Below are positions 46,601 through 58,600 of a stretch of 64,000 nt of DNA, piece after piece. The translations under genes were made by a program, and so were the position numbers. Below the pieces are notes generated by a model. It had not been told where the DNA came from and made no database searches. It worked only from the letters and a program-made list of their open reading frames with translations. Within the stretch, counting starts at the first letter, position 1, and each line of letters starts with the position of its first letter. This DNA is from Lanius collurio (taxonomy: Eukaryota; Chordata; Aves; Passeriformes; Laniidae): the NCBI GenBank assembly GCA_020086605.1, contig JACBWW010000004.1, positions 8,927,508 through 8,991,507 of the forward strand, written 5' to 3'.

Positions 46601-49600
46601 ACCTACTTTAGCTTTGATTAATGCACAGATTGCTCTTTTAAAGGTGGATGGATTGGATTGAATCTAGCAAAAACGTGTTAAATATCCTTACAAATTTTAC
46701 AGGGCACAAAATGCTGTTTAATGTTGAATGAAGATGTAAATAATCAGAGATAAAAAACACCCCTTATTTACAAGCCAACGTGCTTCTTAAAAAGTCAGTA
46801 ATTTCAGGATATTATAACCCCATATATGTGTATGGGCATTCGAATATAACAATAGGACTTCTCTGTGGAAGGATGTTTGCTTTTAAATAGATCTAAAAGA
46901 AGACAATAGACTTGCTTTCTGGTGAAACAGCCTGATGTTGGGTGTGAACAGGAACATACTTAGACCATGCATTTCAGGTCTTTTTACTTAGGTGATTAAA
47001 ATGTCCTAAGGTGTGACAAAGTAAATAAGGAAAAAGCATCACGTGCAAATCTTCCGGGGTCAGGTAGCCCAAATACCAAGTACTTATTAGATTATTAGCA
47101 AACAAAAACGATTGTTCAAACTGCATGAGGTAGTCCTAACTGAACTGAGTACTCAGCTCTCTCACATGTTCTTGCAGCCTCAGAAACCATTTTGCAATGC
47201 AGGCTGGAAGACTGACTGGTCAGTGTTGAGTTAAAAATCTAGTTTGATAATTAAGGCTTTGTCAGGTGCTTGGAAGTGAAATGAGGAAAATACAAAAGTC
47301 CTAGAAGACTTGGTAAGGAAAATAACCGCTGACTGTAGGAGATACAAATGGTAAAATAGAAGAGCTACAGCACAACAACAAGAGTACCATAAAAGTATTT
47401 TAAAGACATACTGATACCAAAATGCAAAACAATGCTATGTGTGTAATAAAAAAGACACTATATTCTATATTCTAGTAGGATGGACTTCAAAACACACTGT
47501 GAAGATAGCCTAACCAAGATCTAAAATATGATATAAGGAATGAGGATTTATGCCACACTTCCCATGTGGGCATAAATTTACGTAACAATCTGTTTACATA
47601 ACAGATTACTTGAAGCCATGTAAAACACACAAATAATAATGTTTTCCTGAAAATATGTATTAACCTACCCACTCTTCCCATCTTGCCATTCTTTCAACCC
47701 TTTCCTCAGCTTCTTTACGCTCTTTTTCAGCTTTTTCTTGAGCTTCTTTGACAAGGCGTTCCTCGGCTGCTTGGCGTTCCAAAACCTCCTTTTCTTCATC
47801 TGTCAAACCATAATTCCGAGGTTCTCCAATTTCTTTGATGATCTTTGGTACAGTAAGACTGTTCTCAGAATCTTCATATACAGCTACATCTTTAAAAAAA
47901 TACAAGAGAGGACTATTTCAAGGTGTTTGTCAACTATCAATTGTCAATTATTATGCAAGATCTAAAAATATATACTACCAGTTTCAGCTAAAATAGTTTG
48001 CCTTTTAAGATGATGTAAGGAAGAAACTGTCAGGAAAATTAATCCACAAACAGCAGAGGTTTATTTCCAAAAAGAAGACAGAGGAGTCCCATTGCTTTAT
48101 TCAAATAAAGGGAGAGGCCATGGGGCATTCCCCTGGGATCTCTCAGATTTTTGGTGGGTGAAGTGTCCTATTTATCCTGATTTCCTGGCCACATTTTCCT
48201 CTCTCTTTCCCCATTGGCTGAGATACTCCAGAGGTACAGACTTCCTGGAACACCTGATACCTAAGGTTCCTTTTTAATGTATAACTCCCCTTTATTTTTA
48301 GTTCTTATTGAATTTTATGGTTTTCCCATTGTTTCTTTCATTTCTCAATATCCAATTTCATTTATCAGCAGACCTACAGTTTGGTTGCAGAGACAAATCT
48401 CTTTCCATTCATCAATCAGTGGAACCCTTCTCATTGTTTCTTTTATCTCTCAGTGCTAATTTCATCAACCAGCAGGCCCAGGGCTTGTTTGTAAAGACAA
48501 GTCTCTCATCCCTTTCAATGCATTTTAAAATAATTTTTACAACTATTAGTTTATCAATTGCAGCTTGCCCAGGTTTTAAAACTCAAATACCAACTATCAG
48601 AGGTGTTACTGACATCAGCCTTATGTCAGCTCATCCATTTGCATAAAACCATCAGTTTTGTCCTTCTCTCCCCCGCTGAATGCTATACAATAGGTTGTTA
48701 GGATTTGGTACAAAGTCCAATATTTTCACTCATACAGATTTACAAATACACAGGCCTCTCTCTAGTTGATGTCTTACTGTGTTATATTTATGAAACAAAT
48801 TTGTAGCTTCATGTAGGAACATAAAGACTGAACAAGACCTTTTCTTTCATCTTATTCCTTCTCTCTTGTAATTGCTGGAAGTTGCTTGTACATTAAACTT
48901 GACAAGAAAGAAGAAAAAGAAAAAATACAGAAGAATGAGGATTTTCTCCAGGACTCTGCAGTTTCTGTGCAACCTAAGATGCTCCAGAGAAAATCTGTTT
49001 GGACATTTGGGGACTCAAGATAGTGGCTTCTTTTCTTTTGAAATTGTTTTTGTTATCTTTATCCAGCTGGTCCAATGTTCCATTTATTTAGAAAGAAAGG
49101 GTCAATTGTTGAGGTACCTCATTCCTGAGGTCCTGGGGGAGTGTACATGGCTTCCCCTGTCCCTGTCCCCATGTCAGGTGTGGCCTGTGCCTGTCTTCTG
49201 ATTGGTTTTTGGGGGCTCCCCGGGCTGGGGAAGAAGGGGGCAGTCTCGTGATTGTGTGGTCAGTCAGCCACGAGACCTCAGCCGTGATGGGGCTGGAGGG
49301 AAATAAAAATCCATCAACATCCATAAAATATCGCTTCATATTTCCTTCCTCCTCGTCTTGCTGAAAGCTCTTGTTGCAAGTTATCCCTGTTACAACATTT
49401 CTGTATGCATTCAGTGTGGAGAGGCAGAAACAGTACATTAATGTACATGGAAAAGTGGGCATTTGAGCTAGAGAATACAGAAGTAAAGGGCTTATTCAGG
49501 GGCAAGAAATGGGAGATGTAAAAGCACAGAAATGGTTAAGGAGACCAAGACGATGAAGGGAAAAGGAATTAGAATACAGAATTTAGATGAGAATCCAGTA

Positions 49601-52600
49601 GCCCCTACTTTGTAGTTCTTTAAGAAGTTGCTTTGAAAGTCATTGGCAAAGCATTCTTCCCAGTTCTTTCTGTTCACTATTCAGGCAGAATCAGACTCTC
49701 AAACACTAGCACCATTTTTCCAAGATTTTAAGTGGTTGAGATTTAAGTCTGATCATGAACTGAGGAAGGAACTAACATAATTCTACATGATAAAACTTAT
49801 TTTACAGCTTCTTCTTTCAAAAAATCAGGAATTATATTCTGAAATATTCTGAATAAAAGGAATATATTTGCTATGGCAAGTGGTCCATCATTTCTACAAA
49901 TTTAGCTGCACCACTTTTCCAGTCATTTAAAGTATTGCTAAGAATGCTATCAACATTGAATTTGAGGTCTCAAAGACTACATTTTTTTTCTTAGATGGCC
50001 ACAGAAAAGTAAAATGTACATATTACAGCTATCATAATTGACTACATTTATCGTCAAAAATTAATGCCTTTTAAACGAAAAAGGAACGTATCACTGATGC
50101 TAGTTGAGAGGAAAAATCACTGGAAAAGGAGTTAATAAATTAAGGTCTTCAGAGGACATTGCTGTTATAAGTGTAACATGCCTCTTTGTATAAGATCTAA
50201 CGTGCCTGTGTCACCATCCCCAATCTGCAAATGAGAAAAACAAGACACAAGATAACCGACTTGCACTCCTCATACAGTGATTCATTGTAGCAAAGTTCAG
50301 TTTCCAGAATCTTGAAGCCCACTCTGTTGTACTAATCATATTTCAGACTCAGAAAAAACCCCCAAACAATAAAAATGATACATAAAACCATATGTTATGC
50401 TTTTCTAAATTTAAAGTGGAAGAAATCTTATGTTACTTTGAAACAATATTAAACAAATCAAGAAAAATTTTTAACTCTTTCTTCAGAATATGACTGAGAA
50501 AGTAGTTGGGTTTCTGATTAAGTCCAAAGCTACTTAATTCTATGCAGCTGGAACATTGACTAAAATGGAGGAGTATTGGCTGAGCTGGAGGATCCGGTGG
50601 TTACCTCTGTTACCTGTTCTACAATTTTACAGCAGAAGCAATATATCTGCATACTTCAGTAACAACCAGGAATGTGGATATAGGTATAGACAGTTCTGAG
50701 ACAAACAGGACCTAAAAATGGTGTTCATTAGAACATGAGAATCAATGCTATACACTCAATGTGAAAATCATCTGGAACATCACAGCTGCAATACTGCAAT
50801 AATTAAAATCAGTAGGCAAATGAATTTCTGTATTTGGAATGGGCTACAGATTAAGAATAATCTTTAGGCATAATTCATAGCAGAAAACGCTGTGATATTT
50901 TATCACAGAGTATAAACTTTACAGTACCCACCAAAACAAAACCCAGTCTTTGACAGTGCCACTAGTTGCATATCAATAAGTGTATAAGCTAAGAATATGA
51001 CCAATTGATGGCATCAGATCTTAATATTTACTATTTCATACATTTACTTTCCATAGTAGAATTTCCTCAATTCTAAAATAATTGTACTAATTCACTATTT
51101 TTTTCCCACTGCTACACTTCCTAACAACATACATATTTTATTATTTTCAAAATAATCTCTGTGACAATAAATAAAAAACTTGGAAAATCAGTTATGACTA
51201 TGGGGATTGAACAATTAACTTTTCATAATTCATCTCAAATAGACATTCCAAATATCAGCAGTTTGATTTAGTTGCAGGGTTTTCACCCTTCTTCTTTCTT
51301 TCCTCTCCCCTCCCCCCATAAACCTGCCTTTTCTTTAGAATGCTGTCACTCTGATCTCACTGGCTTTCAATAATCAGATTAGAGTAATCTTCTCAAGATT
51401 TCCCAGTGATCACAATTTTCTAGAGTTTGTAGGGAAGACAGATTTTCTCACATACAGATATAGTGTAAAACAGATTTAATCCTAGACATCCACCTTTAAT
51501 TTCTAATAATTTTCTTAAATGCTTCCTAGTTTACAGATTACCCACATATTGTCATGGTGTTGCAAAATGTGAAAAATGTAGAAATTTTCTTAAGAAATTA
51601 TGTTCTTTCATGTTTTGTCCTTGTATACTTTCAAGCTTGATCTACAAGAAGGCAGATTTAAACCACAAAACAGACAGCAAGCTCTAAATGATGTCCAGGT
51701 GTTAGAAAAACAAATTACTTATTGCTAGAATTACCTTGTTAAGGTTTAGGGCTGGACAAGATTCAAGGATCTCAGATCAATTGGCCATTAACAAAGCTCA
51801 GGAAGAAGGATGTACCACTGATAGTGGACACAAAGAGTGCAGAATTTACAGGCCATAAGGACATTTGGCAGAATGCCTAAGATAAGGAAGACACTAATAA
51901 AGCCAATTCAGAAATTGTACTGAAATCCTATGTAACTTTTAGCCAATAAACACTTATTCCTTTGTTTGCTAGAATGTATAAATAGTGGAAAGTTTTGACA
52001 GTAGGGGTGTTTGATTTGTGGAGTACCACCAAGCACAGAGGCTTGCGCAACTCTGAAATAAATAATCAGTGCCTCTCTTCAGGGTGTAATTATTAGATTG
52101 TTGATCACCAAGTAAGGAATCTGAATTTTGTGGACAACAACAGCATCTGAGGATAAGGCTAAAGAAAAATATGTAAGGAACCATATTATTTAAATCCATG
52201 AAAATGTACTCATACCTATTGGAAAGGATGGCAGTGCAGAAATCTGTAACCTAAGTCATAAAATTATTTTAATAATTAACCCTATGAAAATGGACAACTA
52301 AACCCCCAATTTTTAGAAACAAGTTAACTGTAAAAGAACAATTTTGCAGGTATATAATTAAATGCTTGTTGTATATGTATTCTGCAATGTTAAAAAAATA
52401 TTATTTATATATGGACACTTACTATTGGATTTTTTGCAAGTGTTAAAGTTGTAATAACAAAATGTTTTTATATCTAGTAATTTTGTTATTCCATACCAAT
52501 AAACTGAGGATGTATTTCAAGTTCATCAAAATAGTTGAGAACTGTCGTGTCATCGGTATTTAACTTGCGGAAGAGTTTCAGGCTTTGCAGGAACTGCTCC

Positions 52601-55600
52601 TCAGTGTAGCGAGTTCCAGCAACAACACTCTGTGGCAGATTTATTATTCTGTTTATAAGGAATTCATCAGATGCAGTCAAAGAAAAAATAAATTCTGTGA
52701 AGAAGAAGATATTTTTTGAATAAATACAAAATTTCTGAAGGAATCAAGCAAAAACATCAAGATAAAGCAATTTCTACATAGATGAAAACCACTCTATTTT
52801 AATTCCCAACATAACTGATAAATTGCATTTTTATTCCATTAATAGCAGCTGTAATCACAACAAAGACAGCCTACTGTTGATATCAGCCAACAGTTGATGG
52901 CATTTTCACAAAAAAGCACAAACAACCAACCCAGAAACTGAATCAAACCCTTCCTTTTAATTAAGAAAAACTTCAACAAAAAGGTGGCCAAGCATTGGAA
53001 TAGGCTGTCAGGAGAAGTGATTGAGTCACCATCCCTGGAGGAATTTGAGGGATATAAAAATGTAGCATTTAAGGTCATGGTTTAATAGTGGACTTGGAAG
53101 TGCTGGGTTACTGGTTTGACTTGATGCTCTTAGTGGTCCTTTCCACCGAAATGATTCTATGACTAATTGTTCACTTTCAAATATGAGGGCAGCAGCGTGA
53201 CATGAAATAGATTTTTCTTTTTAGTTAAATTAAATAGGAACAGATGGAGTGATATTTTAGATTTCTCGTTGGTGGCAGCAACATTTCCTCAGTTTATTTA
53301 ATAAGAAAATAAACTCCTTAATTTATTTAAAAAGAAATCTATCAAACTTACCAGGTATGATTATTTTATTAAATTTAGGCATTTTGCCTTTTGTTTCTTC
53401 TTCTTCTTCTTCTTCATCTTCCACTAAAACAAAAGTAAAAAATTATTAACTTTTTCATTGGAAACAACTATATTTGCTGAAAATGTGCCCTGTACAAACA
53501 CAGGTTTGCCTGTATCCAAATTCTACTAATTATTGGAAATTAATCTAACCTTTACACCATTTTAGAGAATTCAGTAAGAAATTCATGTTGCCAGCCACCA
53601 CAGAATTCTACCTTGGGACATTTATAGTTGTTTGTCAATACTATAAATGAATGCACATGCACACACAATTTTTAAATATGTAGTATTTTAAAACTGCTGT
53701 CTTATCTTTGGTCTCTCCCCCTGCAAAATAAATTATTCTGCAAAAAAAAGAGACAAGGCTCAGAACAGTGAGTAGAAATATTATAAAACTCTGTGGTTAA
53801 AATATTTTTTGCCACTATGTGTCTGCTGTTATGACTAGTCAGTGAAACTGCCTGTAGAGCATCAGCTGAGCATGACCATTTGCAGAACAGCATACTAAGC
53901 TGAACAAGCCTGTTTTTTCTGTACCTTTAAACCTCATGTTGTAATTTAAACATGAAAATGATTCTCGGTTTTAATGTATAGACAGTGCTTGCTCACAATT
54001 TGAAATGTGTGTTCCAGAGCTTTTCTGAAGTCATATCTACTGTAGCTCATCTAATAAATCCACTCTAATTTGGCTCACAAAATACATATTGGTGCACTGT
54101 CTGGATCCTCTTATTCAGTAGCCCTAAAATATTATGAAGAAATTCTGCTGTACAGCTTGCTTAGATCACCACTGAACAAGAAAACATCGCCCATGTTTGT
54201 GCACTTACCTTTTACTTCACCTGGAAAGATAGTCTGAAAATTAACTTATGCATAAATTAAATGAGATGCATTACAGTCCTTTCATTCTGATAATCACATG
54301 GAATCAACTTTGTTTTGCACTGCAGTCATTACAGTGCTAGTGCACTTCAGGCAGTATGGCACTGGGAACAGTAATGATAATGACAGTATCAGCAGCAATA
54401 AAAACAAAAGTGGCAACAAAATCAAGCCCAGCAGTACATACCTTTAAAAAGTTCCATTGCCTGTGCATAGGTCTCTGGGAACCCATCTAACACATATCCC
54501 TGGTTCCTACAAGGCATAGACATGAGCTTATCCGTCATAACTTTAATAAGATACTCATCACCTAGATGGCCTAAGACAAAGAAGGTTAATAGGTACCTAA
54601 TTTATAGATACAAAAGCTCTGAAATTACTAATACTTTAATACATTTTAATACATTTTTCTTCTACTTAGACTATAAAAAAGTTATATTTTGAGTTATTAT
54701 TTTTATATTATCCAGTGTCAGCAATCAATGGAATATTAAGGTATAGATCCAAAATAAAATTACATTTGTGTTTATGAGGATATAAATATTAGTAGTCTAA
54801 TGATCTAAATATGAAATTAGTTTTATTTTGAATAATACAATCAGATTTTAATCTGAAGCAGTAAAGAAATATTTTTAGAAAAAATCACGAGAAAAAAATT
54901 TTCTGTTTTCATTTTACAGTAAGATTAAAAGATTGTCTAGCAAAAAACACATAAAATAGGATCTACAAGTTTCATTTTCAGACAGGTTGAGATACAAATT
55001 TATTTATTAACTTGTACTACATAGTTGAGAAAATATTTAGGAGGAAAAAGTCAGGTTTGATGTGATTTTTTATCCTTTTGAAAACATTAACTGCAGTTTC
55101 CCACTTTATTTTGCTTTGGCTATTAAAAGTCTTAGATATTTATAAACCATTCTAATCATAAAAGTATGTAACTACTTTAAGAGGCATTATTGTACAATAA
55201 CACATCAAAGCATGTAGAAGAGATGCTGGCATAGATCTCTATACTGATGCTTCCAGGTGTGTAAAAAGTTCATTTCTTTGCAGATATACGAGATCCAAAT
55301 CAGGTAAACCTAGAGCAATGCAGAATGTGTTTTTAAGGGGGATCACTTTATACCATTTGGAAAATGTTAAGCACTAAGACCAAAACTACATGGCATTATT
55401 CCTATTTAGATTATACCGAATACTCTTCAGCAAGGGACTTCTTTCAATCTGCAGATGTTAAAATTCTTTCCAGGCTTCCCTAAACAGTATTTATTATCTA
55501 ATGTTGTATGGAGTTCTTAAATAACCCCCACAATTTCATATAAGCATGCACTTTTTCTTACAAGAATACTTTTATTTTTGCAAGTTTGATAAAGATATAT

Positions 55601-58600
55601 TTCACCAGCTTTTTGCTTTATATTATATAAATTATGCTCTCTGCTCTGAGAAGAAAACATGACATTAACTAAAAAAATCTGAAGTAGAAAGATGAAAGTG
55701 CTACAATTAAAGAAGCACCAAAGTATTTTTAAAAATATATCACTTTTAATATACAAGATGTAGAGTTGCATTGGGTTTGTGTGGACAGGTTTTGTTAGCC
55801 AGGGGACCTACAGAAGTGGCTTCTCTGAGAAGCTGGTAGAAGCTTCCCCCATGTCTGATACCAGATCCAATACCAGATGGCTCCAAGAAGCATCTGCTGC
55901 TGACCAAATTTAAGCCAATCAGTGATGGTAGTAATGCATCTGTGACAAAATGTCCATGTAGGGGAAAAGTCGTTGCGCAAAAGTAAATGTGGCCAGAGAA
56001 GAGAGAAGTGAGAATCTCTGAGATGAACATCTCTGCAGCCACTCAGGTCAGCAAAGAAGCAGGAGAAAGAGGTGCTTCAGGTGCTGAAGCAAAGACCCAC
56101 CTGCAGCCCATGGGGCAGAGCATGGGGAGCAGGCTGTCACCATGAAGTCAATGGAGGTCCAGGCAAGAGCTGAGGTCCACCCACAGCCCATGGAGGAGGC
56201 CCACATGGGAGTAGGTGGATGTCCTAAAGAAGGTTGTGAGCCCATGGGAAGCCCTCACTGGAGCAGGCTCCTGGCAGGACCTGCAGACCCATGAAGAGAG
56301 GAGCCCACTCTAGAGCAGGTTTGCTGGCTGGACTTGGGACCCCATTGGGGACCCATGGTGAAGCAGCCTGTGCCTGAAGGACTGCAGCCTGTGCCTGAAG
56401 GACTGCAGCCTGTGCCTGAAGGACTGCAGCCTGTGGAAGGGACCCACACTGGAGCAGTTCATGGAGAACTGTAGTCCATGGGAAGGACTCACATTGGAGA
56501 AGTTTGTGGAGGACTGTCTCCTGTGAGAGGGACCCCACACTGGAGCAGGGGGAAGACTCCTCTCCCTGAGGAGGAAGCAGCAGCAGAAACATGTGATGAA
56601 GTGACAATAACCTCTATTTTCCATCTCCCTGTGCTGCTAGTGGTAGGTAGAGACTCATGAATAAAGTCAAATTCAGGAGAGAAGGGAGGGGTGGGTGCTC
56701 TGCTTTTGATTGTTAATACATTTAAGTAATTTCCCCAAGTCAGGTCTGTTTTGCCCATGACAGTACTCGGTTGTGATCTCTCCCTGTCCTTATCTCAACT
56801 CACAAACCTTTCATTATGTTTCCTCTCCCTTGTCGAGTCGATTCTTGCTTTTAATAAGAAGATAAGTCTAGAGTACAAATTTATTTCCTGATTTCCATTT
56901 GCATAGGGTTGCACTAGTTACCTGAATCTCATCTTAGTACATCGTATTTCCTACCTTTATTCCGCTTCATGTTTTCTTTTATTCCATCTAATAACTCTTT
57001 TGCTTCTTCTATATTTTCACTCTCCTCCTCTACATCATCTTCTCCTTCTCCTCCTATTCTCACAGTGTCAGGTTCTTTAGCCACAATTTTCTCCTGATGA
57101 CAAGAACAGAAATATGAATTGGCTCAGAAATTCCATAACCAAATTTATTTTATACACAGATGTAATAAAAGAAAAAAATAAATGATTCCTTTCATGTATG
57201 CCCATGAACAGTCAGATACTGAGCAACTTTCATTCTCTAAAAAGATTTCAGTGCAATCCCCAGAGATGATCAGTATGTTGAAAGATACTTCCATTCTAAA
57301 ATAATGGGATTATAGGTAATTTTTAAATGCTGCCAAACATTTTTAAATTACAGAAATTAAAATAATAGGAATATAAGAAAACAGCAACAGACCAGATCTG
57401 CAATTTTTTCAGAAATCACTTCATTTATCGTAACGTGATGTAGCTTATAGTGTTTGCAGAGCTCCTCAGCAATGGTAGATTTGCCAGACCCAGGAGGACC
57501 ATGAATGCAAACTTTGAGAGGCTGGAAAAAAGGATAAAGCTGTAACATTATTCAGACAGCATAGACACTTTTATGTAAAAGCAACAATCTTTTCAATATG
57601 GCTAATATGAAAGAGTAATTGTACTTAAAACTAAAAATATAATTGTGTTTTATTAATTTATTTGTTTCTTGATGAATATCTTCTCTATCATCTACAGGTC
57701 TTGAGTAACATAGTTACTTAAATGTAGAAATTTACTGTTGGAGAAAAAGCATGCTTCTATTTAGTAGACTTACAGACCAATTTGTTGTGGTTAGTTAATG
57801 TTTGAATAATCCAAAGAGACGAAACACAATCCCACAGATAGGATGCAGTGAATTTTGGAATGTGGTAGCAGATATTCTACTATAAACATGCAATAGTTCT
57901 ACTTCCCAGTTGAGGTAGAGTGGCTGTCATCAAAATGATTATTTTGACCTCAAAAATTCCAGATCCATCACAATCTTAAGTGATGTCTCATTTCAGCCTA
58001 CCTAACCTGAGGATGAGCAAGTGTAATGAGGATTCCAGTATACATTTATTAAATACATTATACAATAAAACCAAAATCGTACATAATTAAGTACCTATGT
58101 TAATTCAGTAAATCTGACAGTACAAAATCTGCAATAAAGTAGTGACAGAGACAGTCTAGCTGGCCTTCCTTCTCCTTGCAGCCTAGTATGTACAGATTTT
58201 TTTAGTTACATGCATATGTACTTAGATGCAATAGTTTAACTCAAACACAGATCTGATAATCCTTTCAGAGCCATGAAGGCACTTTTCAATAAATAACTTT
58301 TAACAATAGTAGCTTCATCTAGTTTTACATGGCGTGAACTCTTATTCAAAGTTTGAACCAGATATAGACATGTTAAACAGCTTTATCATACCCATCAATA
58401 CTTGAATGTAAACAAGCATTTTTCTGTACCTTTCAGTAACCTATACATTTGAATACAGAAGTTCTAAATATCAAACTAACATAGGAAATAGTGAAGTTAG
58501 TTGCCCAGTAAATTACATAACAGAGCAGGGCAAAATGAAGGCTATATTGCACTTGAATATCCACACTCAATATATAAAGGACACAAAATACTCCCTAACT

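Noticed and set aside
49088..49462. A 124-codon minus-strand open frame
   Set aside because: It overlaps an LTR-like repeat with GC-rich U3 sequence and matches no protein I know.
54209..54233. 25-nt version of the AK7 microexon using the upstream AG
   Set aside because: It shifts the frame and brings an in-frame TGA within the exon, so it would truncate the kinase.
56048..56758. Open frames of 60-127 codons with Q-A-A-V-L-Q-A type repeats
   Set aside because: They fall inside a retroviral LTR and its 21-bp triplication; LTRs of this kind are non-coding.
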